Source: an uncultured Flavobacteriales bacterium
Lineage (GTDB): Bacteria > Bacteroidota > Bacteroidia > Flavobacteriales_D > Sanyastnellaceae
Length of the DNA: 64,000 nucleotides
Direction of reading: 5' to 3'
Assembly: GCA_937974555.1 (NCBI GenBank)
Contig: CALJKR010000071.1
Location: 46,514-110,513 of the forward strand
Part shown: in pieces, positions 1 to 8,058 of the stretch
Layout: every line of letters starts with the position of its first letter
How positions within the stretch are numbered: the stretch's first letter is position 1
Program-made: the position numbers and the translations under genes
Notes under the pieces: generated by a model
Databases searched by the model: none
The model's input: only the letters and a program-made list of their open reading frames with translations
Told to the model about the DNA's origin: nothing

Positions 1-532
1 CGGCTTTGTAATAATTCAATGCATAATTGGGGTCAAGTTCAATTCCTTTTAAATAATTGAAAAGTGCTTGGCCGGTTTCCCCTTCAATGCTGGCCAGGTT
101 TCCTTTTTCCAAATACAGAACGCCTGACTTAGGAAAATGACTTAAACCGACTTCAAAAATTTCCTTGGCCGCCATTTTGTTTTTGGTCATGTAATAAGCA
201 TTGCCAAGGATTTGAAAAAACTGAGGTGTAGCATCAGGATGGTTAATCAAGGGTTGCAATGTCGCAACGGATTGCGTGTAGTTTTTTAAGATGTACTGCA
301 ATTGCCCTACTTCAAAAGTGTAAATGAAATTGGAGGGTTCTAGCTGCGCGGCTTCCTGCATCAAACGCAGGCTTAGTTGGGGCTTGTCTTCATCCAAAGC
401 CATCCTGGATTCTTCTGCTTTGGACAATGCCAAAAATCCATTGGATAAAATCAAAGAATCCAATTGTGCGCGCATTCCCAAATGAAACAGCGCAAACAAA
501 AGGGAGATTGTGATTTTAGTAAATGGGCCCAT
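1..532 (-). CDS. TPR-repeat secreted protein (partial, C-terminus off the left edge)
   Basis: An open frame starts with ATG at 530-532 on the minus strand and runs off the left edge, so only the first ~177 residues are seen. It begins with a hydrophobic signal peptide (MGPFTKITISLLFALFHLG, then RAQ), followed by helical repeats with TPR spacing (for example AAQLEPSNFIYTFEVGQL and LGNAYYMTKNKMAAKEIF). TPR domains are protein-interaction scaffolds, so this is probably a periplasmic or outer-membrane-associated adaptor. It is the fourth gene of a minus-strand run starting at 2939, with a 10-bp gap after the stop of the preceding gene. No enzyme motif is visible and the partner is unknown. Confidence 0.8.
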   Translation of the reverse strand, partial: MGPFTKITISLLFALFHLGMRAQLDSLILSNGFLALSKAEESRMALDEDKPQLSLRLMQEAAQLEPSNFIYTFEVGQLQYILKNYTQSVATLQPLINHPDATPQFFQILGNAYYMTKNKMAAKEIFEVGLSHFPKSGVLYLEKGNLASIEGETGQALFNYLKGIELDPNYALNYYKA

Positions 533-542
533 TAGCAATTGA

Positions 543-1403
543 TTACTCAAATATACGAGGTTCAAATTTGAAAATAAAGGCGTCGTGGTCGGACAGATAT
601 TTTTTTTGATTCTTTGTGTCTGAATCAGCATAACGCACACTTTCAAATTGGACGCATTTCCATTTGGAATTGAAAAAAATAAAATCAATACAGTCATTGG
701 AGAAACTAGTGCCAAAGCCATGAAATGAAGGGGTTGACCAAAAAGAGGTGTCTCCTGCCGGACAAACCATTGTGCGCAATGGGGTTAGTGCCAAGTCTTG
801 AATGTTGGTGTTGAAATCTCCACCCAAAAGAATCGGGAATTGGTTGTTTTCCTTTTCTAGTTCAGCGGCGATGATCTTTCCACTTTCTGCTCTGGCTTGG
901 GTACCGATGTGATCCCAATGGGTATTGGCCATGAGTAGGGTGTCATGCGTATGCACATCATACAACTTTACCCAAGTGCAAATCCGCTCACAGGCAGCGT
1001 CCCAACTTTTTGAAGGTATTTCAGGTGTGGCTGAAAGCCAGATGGTTTTTCCTGAAATGAATTGAAACCGCTGGGCGTTAAAGAATATGGGTGCATATTC
1101 TCCTAGGGATTGTCCATCTTCTCTTCCCACGCCATAATAGTTGTAATCAACCAGCGCCGCTTGCAAATCCTTCAGTTGATCCAACAATACTTCTTGGAAA
1201 AAATAAATATCTGCTTTTTGTTCTTGAATCCAAGGTAAAGTGGTGGAGCTTCTCAATGGCCAGGCATTCACTCCATCATTGGGGTTGTTGTATCGAATAT
1301 TTAAATCAACCAAAACCAGTGGCTTTTTGGCTTGCGCATGCAGCACTGGGCTGATCAAGCAAACGATAAAGATGAGCGCGATGGGAAGTTTAGCGATTCT
1401 CAA
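543..1403 (-). CDS. Secreted endonuclease/exonuclease/phosphatase-fold protein
   Basis: A 286-aa protein with a signal peptide (residues 1-25, ending HAQA) followed by an EEP (DNase I-like) domain. Visible active-site elements are the metal-binding Glu71 in FFQE, NTHWDH (160-165), GGDFN (194-198) and the C-terminal SDH (271-273). The family includes sphingomyelinase-like phosphodiesterases, nucleases and sugar phosphatases. Sequence alone does not fix the substrate, but the signal peptide places it outside the cytoplasm. Its start overlaps the end of the upstream TPR gene by 14 bp, suggesting translational coupling. A secreted phosphodiesterase or phosphatase fits well; DNA cleavage is only one option. 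Confidence 0.88.
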   Translation of the reverse strand: MRIAKLPIALIFIVCLISPVLHAQAKKPLVLVDLNIRYNNPNDGVNAWPLRSSTTLPWIQEQKADIYFFQEVLLDQLKDLQAALVDYNYYGVGREDGQSLGEYAPIFFNAQRFQFISGKTIWLSATPEIPSKSWDAACERICTWVKLYDVHTHDTLLMANTHWDHIGTQARAESGKIIAAELEKENNQFPILLGGDFNTNIQDLALTPLRTMVCPAGDTSFWSTPSFHGFGTSFSNDCIDFIFFNSKWKCVQFESVRYADSDTKNQKKYLSDHDAFIFKFEPRIFE

Positions 1404-2325
1404 TGGCTTTGTTCATGATATCAATTTGACCCTGATAATACTCGCTGCCTTCTGTATTGTTATCCGCCTTGGCCATTTCTAACGCCTTGACGTAATAACG
1501 TTTTGCATCTTCTGGATGTCCCAATTTCCAGTGGCAGAAACCGGCATTGTTGATGATAATCTCATCATTGGGATTGATGGAATATGCTTTGTTGATATAG
1601 GTTAAGGCTTCTGTGTACTCTTCATCCATCATTTTACATGTCGCTACATTGGATAGGGTGATGACATTGGCGTCGTCTTGTTCGAGCATGATTTTACTGC
1701 ATCGTTCTATTATTTCATATCCGTAGGGAAGTCCTGATTCAAACAACGCGTAAAAGTGTTCTTGTAAAGAGCTGTTTAAAAAGTTTAAGTCGTCTTCTAC
1801 GGGTTCATTTTTCATCCAATACCAACTGTTTTTATTGGCTTGTCCTTGTCTGATGGTATTGATCATTTCTTCTTCCATCCAATCCCAATGTTGGGACTCC
1901 CTTAGTACATAGATTTTTCCCAATCTTAAATCCAAGCGATTGGGGTATTTGGATATGCCTTGATTGATATACTTCACGGAAAGTTGAATCAAACTATCGT
2001 TTATTGTGGGAGTTCCATAGATATATCCGGATACGTTTCCTAAACTATCAACCATTTCCAATGCTTCACTGCCATCTTCAGGAGGGGTGGTATTTAATGT
2101 CACAATTTCAGTAAATGCGCGCATCGCGAAATAATTAAATATCGCTACTTCTGTTTCAGGATTATTTGGCTCATTTTTACGCCAATCCAAGATGAGCTGA
2201 TACATGCTTGTAGTATCATTTTCTTCCATTTTTAAATCAAACTTCTCCTGGTAAGTTTGTGCAACAATGAAATTTGCGAAGAGCGATAGTACGGCGAATG
2301 TGAAGCTAATTTTTTTCATTTTCAT
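1390..2325 (-). CDS. TPR-repeat periplasmic protein
   Basis: A 311-aa protein with an N-terminal signal peptide (about residues 1-22, ending VAQ). The body is mostly helical, with a recognisable TPR pair near the C-terminus (EALTYINKAYSINPNDEI, then AKRYYVKALEMAKA). No catalytic motif is visible. It overlaps the upstream CHAP gene by 4 bp and the downstream EEP gene by 14 bp, so the genes are probably co-translated. A scaffold or adaptor role in the envelope is likely but inferred from the repeats only. Confidence 0.82.
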   Translation of the reverse strand: MKMKKISFTFAVLSLFANFIVAQTYQEKFDLKMEENDTTSMYQLILDWRKNEPNNPETEVAIFNYFAMRAFTEIVTLNTTPPEDGSEALEMVDSLGNVSGYIYGTPTINDSLIQLSVKYINQGISKYPNRLDLRLGKIYVLRESQHWDWMEEEMINTIRQGQANKNSWYWMKNEPVEDDLNFLNSSLQEHFYALFESGLPYGYEIIERCSKIMLEQDDANVITLSNVATCKMMDEEYTEALTYINKAYSINPNDEIIINNAGFCHWKLGHPEDAKRYYVKALEMAKADNNTEGSEYYQGQIDIMNKAIENR

Positions 2326-2939
2326 TTTTTATGTAACCATCCCAATATTTCGGAATCATTCAATGAGAATTTTCCTTGATGGGTGTTTAATTCGATTTGA
2401 ATTCGTGAAGGTGCGGTTGGACCTGGATTTTGTTGGGTTATTTCAATACTGTGGTCGTATACAGCACTGACAATGGCCACGTGGCCATAAGGATTCCAAG
2501 CATTACCATTCCAGACGATGATATCATTGATTTGCGGGGCAACAGTACTTCCATTTTTATACTGCAGGAGATTTCGGTCTTTATTGATCGCACCATCGGA
2601 AAGTTTCGGATTAAAAAAATCTTTGGCATGACCATAACTATTGGGCATTTTATGTTTAAAATACTCGTAGTAGTATCGCTTGACAAATTCAACGCATTGG
2701 TATTTAAGACCAAGGTTATATCCATCCGGGGCAAGGTTTCGAGATTCGACATGTGAGACACTACCATTGTAATAAACGATTACTCCATTGAGTTTGTCAA
2801 CGGGCTGACCAATTTCTAAACCCATGTTGTGATACAATTGACGTAAAGGTTGGATTTGTGTGGCGTAGATGAATATCTGTGTGATCAATAGCGCAGCTAT
2901 ACCTAGAATGAGAGGGATAGATTTTTGCGGATGAACCAT
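2322..2939 (-). CDS. CHAP-domain amidase/peptidase, membrane anchored
   Basis: A 205-aa protein with an N-terminal hydrophobic anchor (about residues 8-28) and a CHAP domain. The catalytic Cys82 lies in KYQCVEFVKRYY and the catalytic His153 in WNPYGHVAIVSAV, in the family's usual order. CHAP enzymes cleave peptidoglycan stem or cross-bridge peptides, or glutathionylspermidine; the C-V-E-F-V-K-R-Y block resembles the glutathionylspermidine amidase-like subgroup. It is first in a four-gene minus-strand run with 4-bp coupling to the next gene. The start is ATG at 2937-2939, just below the rpsA terminator. The substrate is not determined here. Confidence 0.85.
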   Translation of the reverse strand: MVHPQKSIPLILGIAALLITQIFIYATQIQPLRQLYHNMGLEIGQPVDKLNGVIVYYNGSVSHVESRNLAPDGYNLGLKYQCVEFVKRYYYEYFKHKMPNSYGHAKDFFNPKLSDGAINKDRNLLQYKNGSTVAPQINDIIVWNGNAWNPYGHVAIVSAVYDHSIEITQQNPGPTAPSRIQIELNTHQGKFSLNDSEILGWLHKK

Positions 2940-2944
2940 GGAGT

Positions 2945-2952
2945 GAAAGGTA
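2945..2952 (-). promoter_or_regulatory. Possible -7 box for the CHAP operon
   Basis: On the minus strand the octamer TACCTTTC differs at one base from the Bacteroidota -7 consensus TAnnTTTG and ends 5 nt before the CHAP start codon. The rpsA terminator lies immediately upstream, so the operon needs a start site here. No clear -33 element is seen. If used, the mRNA would be almost leaderless. Confidence 0.3.
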
Positions 2953-2956
2953 CAAA

Positions 2957-2982
2957 AAAAGGCTGTCCGTAGACAGCCTTTT
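2957..2982 (-). terminator. Intrinsic terminator of rpsA
   Basis: GGCTGTC (2961-2967) pairs with GACAGCC (2972-2978) around a 4-nt loop, and flanking A/T runs lengthen the stem. Read on the minus strand, a T-run follows the stem. It lies 23 bp past the rpsA stop and isolates rpsA from the CHAP operon. Confidence 0.85.
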
Positions 2983-3005
2983 CAAATTATTCACAGAAGA
3001 GGAGA

Positions 3006-4913
3006 TTATTCTCCTTTGCCTTCCATTTTCTCTTTCAATGCAGCCAAGGCACCGATATCACCCAATGTAGATTTTTCTACTTGAGCATTAACGGCTTTCA
3101 CTGCGTTAGAATCACCACCTTCTGGTTTCTTACCTGTACGAGGTTTCTTAGGAGCTTCAGCTGATGCTTCTTCTTCTTTGAAAGTTCCAGTGTGAGAAAC
3201 CGCAATCTTGCGTTGGTTTTTGTTGAATTCCAAAACAACGAATTCCAAAGTCTCATCAACTTTTGCAGTTGATCCATCTTCTTTCTTCATGTTTTTGCTT
3301 ACGCAGAATCCTTCCAAACCATAAGGCAATGATACGATAGCATGGCTACCTTCTTTGCGGATGATTGTTCCTTGGTGACGAGATCCTTCAGTGAAGACAG
3401 TTTCAAAGACATCCCAAGGATTTTCTTCGATTTGTTTGTGTCCCAAGCTGATTTTACGGCTCTCTTTGTCCAATTCTAAAACAACAACTTCCATATCATC
3501 ACCGATAGCACAGAATTCAGATGGATGCTTGATTTTTTTGCTCCAAGACAAATCTGAAATGTGTACCAAACCATCGATACCTTCTGCCAATTCACAGAAA
3601 ACTCCGAAGTTGGTGAATGCACGAACTTTGGCTGTATGCTTGCTGGATACTGGGAAACGAGACTCAATACCTTCCCAAGGATCTGAAGTCAATTGCTTCA
3701 TACCCAAGCTCAATTTGCGCTCATCTTTTTCAACTGCCAATACCACACACTCTACATCTTGTCCTACTTTCAAGAAATCTTGAGCAGAACGCAAGTGAGA
3801 GCTCCATGACATTTCTGATACGTGGATCAAACCTTCAACACCTGCAGCAACTTCTACAAAAGCGCCATAATCAGCCAAAACAACTACTTTACCAGTAACT
3901 TTTTGACCCACTTGCAATGTGTCTTGGTATGCATCCCATGGGTGAGCAGAAAGCTGCTTCAAGCCCAATGCAATGCGCTTCTTGTCATCATCGAAGTCAA
4001 GGATAACCACGTTGATTTTAGAATCCAACTGAACCACTTCTTCTGGGTGGTTGATACGTCCCCAAGAAAGATCGGTGATGTGGATCAAACCATCTACGCC
4101 GCCAAGGTCGATGAATACGCCATAGCTGGTGATGTTTTTGACAACACCTTCCAATACTTGACCTTTCTCCAAACCAGACATGATTTGCTTCTTTTGCTCT
4201 TCAATTTCTGCTTCGATAAGTGCTTTGTGAGATACAACAACGTTCTTGAATTCGTTGTTAATCTTAACAACTTTCAATTCCATTACTTTTCCTACATACA
4301 CATCGTAATCGCGGATTGGCTTAACGTCAATTTGAGAACCTGGTAAGAATGCTTCCAAACCAAATACATCAACAATCAAACCTCCTTTGGTACGACACTT
4401 CACTTCTCCTTTGATGATTTCACCTGATTCCAATGCATTGTTTACATCAGTCCAAGCGCTCAACAAACGAGCTGTTTTGTGCGATACACGCATTTGTCCA
4501 GACTTGTCTTCTTGAGTCTCAATGAAGATAGGAACTACATCTCCTACTTTCAAATCTGGGTTGTAACGGAATTCAGTCACGGCTACTACGCCTTCTGACT
4601 TGTATCCGATGTTCACAACTACTTCTTTTTTACCAATAGAAACGATGGTTCCTTGAACCACTTCTTTTTCTTTGATGGTAGACAAAGTTTTTCCATAAAC
4701 CTCATCAAAGCGCTTGCGCTCATCTGCAGTGTATCCACCAGCTGCTTCGTAAGCATCCCAGTTAAATTCACCGTTGCTGTTCATGTATTGTGCGTCGTCA
4801 GCAGTGCTGTACAAATCCATTGGCTCTTCACGAGAAATGGTTTCTTCTGCATGACTTGGAGCGACTGCTCCTGTGTTTTCGGCGTTTTCAGCCGGGGTTG
4901 TGTTTTCTGCCAT
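3006..4913 (-). CDS. rpsA: 30S ribosomal protein S1
   Basis: A 635-aa protein with six S1 RNA-binding domains in tandem. The best preserved are the third to fifth, with SYGVFIDLGGVDGLIHITDL, DYGAFVEVAAGVEGLIHVSE and NFGVFCELAEGIDGLVHISD. S1 binds mRNA and brings it to the 30S subunit. The acidic N-terminus (MAENTTPAENAEN) and a basic, low-complexity C-tail flank the domains. I chose the ATG at 4911-4913; an in-frame upstream ATG at 4961 would add a 16-residue basic extension that does not look like S1. It is a single-gene unit with its own promoter, a hairpin-rich leader of about 100 nt and a terminator. S1 often represses its own translation, so the leader is a plausible control site. Confidence 0.97.
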   Translation of the reverse strand: MAENTTPAENAENTGAVAPSHAEETISREEPMDLYSTADDAQYMNSNGEFNWDAYEAAGGYTADERKRFDEVYGKTLSTIKEKEVVQGTIVSIGKKEVVVNIGYKSEGVVAVTEFRYNPDLKVGDVVPIFIETQEDKSGQMRVSHKTARLLSAWTDVNNALESGEIIKGEVKCRTKGGLIVDVFGLEAFLPGSQIDVKPIRDYDVYVGKVMELKVVKINNEFKNVVVSHKALIEAEIEEQKKQIMSGLEKGQVLEGVVKNITSYGVFIDLGGVDGLIHITDLSWGRINHPEEVVQLDSKINVVILDFDDDKKRIALGLKQLSAHPWDAYQDTLQVGQKVTGKVVVLADYGAFVEVAAGVEGLIHVSEMSWSSHLRSAQDFLKVGQDVECVVLAVEKDERKLSLGMKQLTSDPWEGIESRFPVSSKHTAKVRAFTNFGVFCELAEGIDGLVHISDLSWSKKIKHPSEFCAIGDDMEVVVLELDKESRKISLGHKQIEENPWDVFETVFTEGSRHQGTIIRKEGSHAIVSLPYGLEGFCVSKNMKKEDGSTAKVDETLEFVVLEFNKNQRKIAVSHTGTFKEEEASAEAPKKPRTGKKPEGGDSNAVKAVNAQVEKSTLGDIGALAALKEKMEGKGE

Positions 4914-4953
4914 GTGGCATTTAAAATTGTATTTGTTCCTTTTTTTTGGAGGC

Positions 4954-4971
4954 TTGAACAAATGGGTTCAA
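4954..4971 (-). promoter_or_regulatory. Inverted repeat in the rpsA leader
   Basis: TTGAAC (4954-4959) and GTTCAA (4966-4971) form a 6-bp inverted repeat with a 6-nt spacer in the rpsA 5' leader, about 40 nt upstream of the start codon. It could form a small mRNA hairpin; a role in S1 autoregulation is inference. Confidence 0.4.
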
Positions 4972-5006
4972 CTTATTTCATTTCTTTGCCATGCCTCAAC
5001 AGCAAA

Positions 5007-5024
5007 GTTCCCCTTTTGGGGAAC
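5007..5024 (-). promoter_or_regulatory. Palindrome at the rpsA transcription start
   Basis: GTTCCCC (5007-5013) and GGGGAAC (5018-5024) are perfect 7-bp inverted arms around a 4-nt loop. It starts 1 nt downstream of the rpsA -7 box, so it spans the expected transcription start. It could be a DNA operator or the first hairpin of the mRNA. Confidence 0.5.
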
Positions 5025-5025
5025 G

Positions 5026-5057
5026 CGAATTTACCACATATCCGTTACCAAATCAAA
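5026..5057 (-). promoter_or_regulatory. rpsA promoter (Bacteroidota type)
   Basis: Read on the minus strand: TTTG at 5057-5054, a 20-nt spacer, then TAAATTCG at 5033-5026. This matches the -33 TTTG / -7 TAnnTTYG architecture of Bacteroidota primary promoters. The start codon lies about 112 nt downstream of the box. Confidence 0.7.
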
Positions 5058-5094
5058 AAAAATATAGGGTAGAGGTTGAGCTTAATCAATTGAT

Positions 5095-6480
5095 ATGAAA
5101 TTGAGATCTTTTTTTTCCTCATTAATCATTGGAGCGAGTGTCATTGCATCCGCCGTGGGTTGTGTAAAATGTCAGGAGCCAGATCCTGAGTTGCCGCCTG
5201 TTGTTACACCCACAGGCTACCAGCAATATGGCACTCCATTGAGCAATGTGCCAGTGGGTCGGGATATACAAATGTATGAAGTGAACCTCAGGGCCTTTTC
5301 CTCAAGCGGTGATATTCCAGGGGTGATTGCCCGTTTGGACGAACTCGATAGTTTGGGAGTCAATACCATTTGGTTAATGCCCATTCATCCCATTGGTACC
5401 ATCAATTCTGTCAATTCACCATACTCAGTCAAAGACTATAAAGCTGTTGGCGAAGAGTACGGAAATTTAGACGATTTGCGGGCTTTGACCACCTTGGCCC
5501 ATGAAAAGGGGATGGCTGTTATCTTGGATTGGGTTGCCAATCACACGGCTTGGGACAATCCTTGGATTTATGCGCACCCTGAATGGTATACCCAAGATGC
5601 CAACGGCAATATTATTTGGCCTGCGGGCACCAATTGGCAAGATGTGGCAGACCTCAATTACGATAATGCCGAGATGAGATTGGCCATGATTGATGCCATG
5701 AAATACTGGGTGCTTGAGGCCAATGTGGATGGATTTCGTTGTGATCATGCCGATGGCGTTCCCAATGATTTTTGGCAAACGGCCATTGATGAATTGCGTG
5801 CGGTTCCCAATAGACAATTGATGATGTTGGCTGAGGGTAGTGGTGTTGGTCTGCTTCAGGCAGGTTTTGACATGTCTTTTGGATGGGATTTCTACAACGG
5901 AATAAAAAATGTCTACAATGGCTCACCAGCTTCTGGACTGCTGTCCATCCACAATGCGGAGTATACTTCAATTCCCGTGGGTAAGCACAGATTGCGATTC
6001 ACTACCAACCACGATGAATCCGCATGGGATGCCTCTCCTGTTTCTCTTTTTGGAGGATTAATCGGCGCTATGACAGCGTCAGCAATCACGATATTTACAG
6101 GTGGTGTTCCTATGATCTACTCAGGACAAGAGGTGGGACGTTCATCAACCACTCCTTTTTTCACCAATTCGCCAATCAATTGGAATGGCAATCCTACAAT
6201 GCTTCAGTTTTACGAGGATTTGATGCAGTGGTACAAAAGCAATGAAACGGTAAAACGTGGTTTTGTTGCCAGTGCTTCTACCAATGATGTTTTTGCTTTG
6301 AAAAAGAATTTAAATGGGCAAGACGTGGTAATCATGGCCAATGTTAGAAATTCGACGGTGACATTTACGGTGCCTACTGCTTGGCAAGGAAACTGGAATG
6401 CGGCTCTATCGGGAGCGGCTTATTCCCTGGCTTCAACTGTAACCTTGACTCCTTATCAATGTGTAATTATTCAACGATAG
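5095..6480 (+). CDS. GH13 alpha-amylase family lipoprotein
   Basis: A 461-aa protein. A lipoprotein signal peptide ends in a lipobox with Cys23, so the enzyme is probably anchored in the outer membrane or periplasm. The GH13 (beta/alpha)8 barrel shows all four conserved regions: region I DWVANH (145-150), region II GFRCDHADG with nucleophile Asp217, region III MLAEG with acid/base Glu247, and region IV FTTNHD with Asp307. The C-terminal ~80 residues look like the usual beta-sandwich domain. It should hydrolyse or transfer alpha-1,4-glucans; exact specificity cannot be read. It stands alone, with no susC/susD pair nearby. Its stop codon abuts the convergent plsC stop with no gap. Confidence 0.93.
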   Translation: MKLRSFFSSLIIGASVIASAVGCVKCQEPDPELPPVVTPTGYQQYGTPLSNVPVGRDIQMYEVNLRAFSSSGDIPGVIARLDELDSLGVNTIWLMPIHPIGTINSVNSPYSVKDYKAVGEEYGNLDDLRALTTLAHEKGMAVILDWVANHTAWDNPWIYAHPEWYTQDANGNIIWPAGTNWQDVADLNYDNAEMRLAMIDAMKYWVLEANVDGFRCDHADGVPNDFWQTAIDELRAVPNRQLMMLAEGSGVGLLQAGFDMSFGWDFYNGIKNVYNGSPASGLLSIHNAEYTSIPVGKHRLRFTTNHDESAWDASPVSLFGGLIGAMTASAITIFTGGVPMIYSGQEVGRSSTTPFFTNSPINWNGNPTMLQFYEDLMQWYKSNETVKRGFVASASTNDVFALKKNLNGQDVVIMANVRNSTVTFTVPTAWQGNWNAALSGAAYSLASTVTLTPYQCVIIQR

Positions 6481-7185
6481 TCACAAGTTGGTGTGCTTTT
6501 GCTTCATTTGTTCTTGAAGACACGCGGCCAGTTCACCTGGACTGAGATTGGGAAATTGACTGGGGTAAACGGGTGCGCCGATGTGCACTTGAATAGCTAC
6601 GGATCGTCCAATGAAACTGCCTTTGGGTAGCGATTTAGAAGCGCCTTTGATGACGATGGGTACCAGAGGGATGTCTGATTTTTGAGCGATAACAAAGCTG
6701 CCTTTTTTAAAGGTGCTTATGGTTTCATCTTTACTTCTTGTGCCTTCTGGAAACGTAACCAAATTTTTTCCTGCAACAACTTTGACGGCCGCTTCGTTCA
6801 TGCTCTGAATGGCCCTCTCACGATTGCCTCGGTCGACAAAGATCATTCCCATGGCTGACATGTATTGCCCCAGTAAAGGGACTTTGGATAATTCTTTTTT
6901 TGCTACAAAAAACAATCCCTTTTTGATGACTCTAACCACTACTGCAATATCGAATTGAGATGAATGGTTGGCAATGTAAATAGCAGGCACAGCAGGCAAG
7001 TCCGCTTCTTGTGTTATGATAAGTTTGATACCATACAAGGCAAACAAAACGGGGCTCCACAAGAAATGAGCAACCCAAAATACACATTTTTCAGCTGAGA
7101 AAAAGATTCGCAGCAAGAGTCCCAGTATACCACAAACCAATGTCCAAAAGAGAACAATGGGCAAAACTAAAATACCTCTGATCAT
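6481..7185 (-). CDS. plsC: 1-acyl-sn-glycerol-3-phosphate acyltransferase
   Basis: A 234-aa membrane-associated acyltransferase of the PlsC family, which converts lysophosphatidate to phosphatidate in phospholipid synthesis. The catalytic NHSSQFD motif (HX4D, His74/Asp79) and the acceptor-binding FPEGTR (145-150) are both present, and a long N-terminal hydrophobic segment (about 1-30) anchors it. It is last in a minus-strand run and overlaps the preceding lyase gene by 4 bp. Ornithine-lipid acyltransferases share these motifs, so the acceptor is the main uncertainty. Confidence 0.9.
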   Translation of the reverse strand: MIRGILVLPIVLFWTLVCGILGLLLRIFFSAEKCVFWVAHFLWSPVLFALYGIKLIITQEADLPAVPAIYIANHSSQFDIAVVVRVIKKGLFFVAKKELSKVPLLGQYMSAMGMIFVDRGNRERAIQSMNEAAVKVVAGKNLVTFPEGTRSKDETISTFKKGSFVIAQKSDIPLVPIVIKGASKSLPKGSFIGRSVAIQVHIGAPVYPSQFPNLSPGELAACLQEQMKQKHTNL

Positions 7186-8039
7186 GTGTGAAATATTTGC
7201 GGGGTCATTGCGCTGGCTTGATCAAAAGCAGTCCAATTGTATGACCCGTTTTCTGTTGAAATAAACTGTTTCAAAACTTCACTGGGCATATTCCCGGTCA
7301 GGTCGGACTTGGCCATTGGACAACCGCCAAAGCCACCCATGGCTGTATCAATTCTTCGACAGCCTGCGTCCCATGCGGCCTTTAATTTGCCTGCTGCTTC
7401 CATGGGGGTTGCGTGGAGGTGTGCTCCAAATAAGGTGTCGGGCATTTCTTTTTTCAGTTCAAAGAAAATACGTGTGATCTGCTCTGGACTGGCTGCGCCA
7501 ATGGTGTCACTCAAAGCCAAAGCTTGAATTTCAAAAGCTTCAGTTAGCCTTTTAGACCAATCCAAAACGATTTCCTCGTTGTAAGGATCTCCATACGGAT
7601 TACCAAATCCCATACTCAGATAAACGACAAGCTTCTTGCCATTTTGTAGGGCCAATTGGTTGATGTTACTTAATCGTTCCCAACTTTCTGTTATGGAAGA
7701 TCCGGTATTCCTTTGCTGAAAAGTTTCAGATATAGAAAATGGAAACCCAATGCTGTCCACTCTTTCTTCTTTGCAGGCTTCTTCTGCCCCGCGCTCATTG
7801 GCTACGATGACCAAAAATTCAGGTTTATTGCCCTCCCACGTTACGCCCTGAATGACTTCTCGAGTATCTGCCATTTGAGGAATGGCTTTTGGCGATACAA
7901 AGCTTCCAATGTCAATGGTGTCAAAACCTACTTTGATCAGTTGATTGATGTAGTTGATTTTGGTTTGCGTATCGATCATGACCGGGAAGCCTTGCATGGC
8001 GTCTCGGGGACACTCTACCCAATGAAATTTTTCGCTCAT
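7182..8039 (-). CDS. Hydroxymethylglutaryl-CoA lyase
   Basis: A 285-aa TIM-barrel enzyme of the HMGL-like family. It shows the N-terminal VECPRDAMQGF with the conserved Arg-Asp, the block GSFVSPKAIPQMADT, the metal-binding HLHAT, and the active-site loop GGFGGCPMAKSDLTGN carrying the HMG-CoA lyase cysteine. The reaction splits HMG-CoA into acetoacetate and acetyl-CoA, the last step of leucine breakdown. The gene lies between comEC and plsC and overlaps plsC by 4 bp. No other leucine-degradation gene is visible nearby, so its placement is unexplained. Confidence 0.88.
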   Translation of the reverse strand: MSEKFHWVECPRDAMQGFPVMIDTQTKINYINQLIKVGFDTIDIGSFVSPKAIPQMADTREVIQGVTWEGNKPEFLVIVANERGAEEACKEERVDSIGFPFSISETFQQRNTGSSITESWERLSNINQLALQNGKKLVVYLSMGFGNPYGDPYNEEIVLDWSKRLTEAFEIQALALSDTIGAASPEQITRIFFELKKEMPDTLFGAHLHATPMEAAGKLKAAWDAGCRRIDTAMGGFGGCPMAKSDLTGNMPSEVLKQFISTENGSYNWTAFDQASAMTPQIFHT

Positions 8040-8058
8040 GAAACAAAGGTAATTTCAA

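Noticed and set aside
3822..4346. 174-aa open frame antisense to rpsA
   Set aside because: Mirror of strongly biased S1 codons; low-complexity translation and no promoter or family motif.
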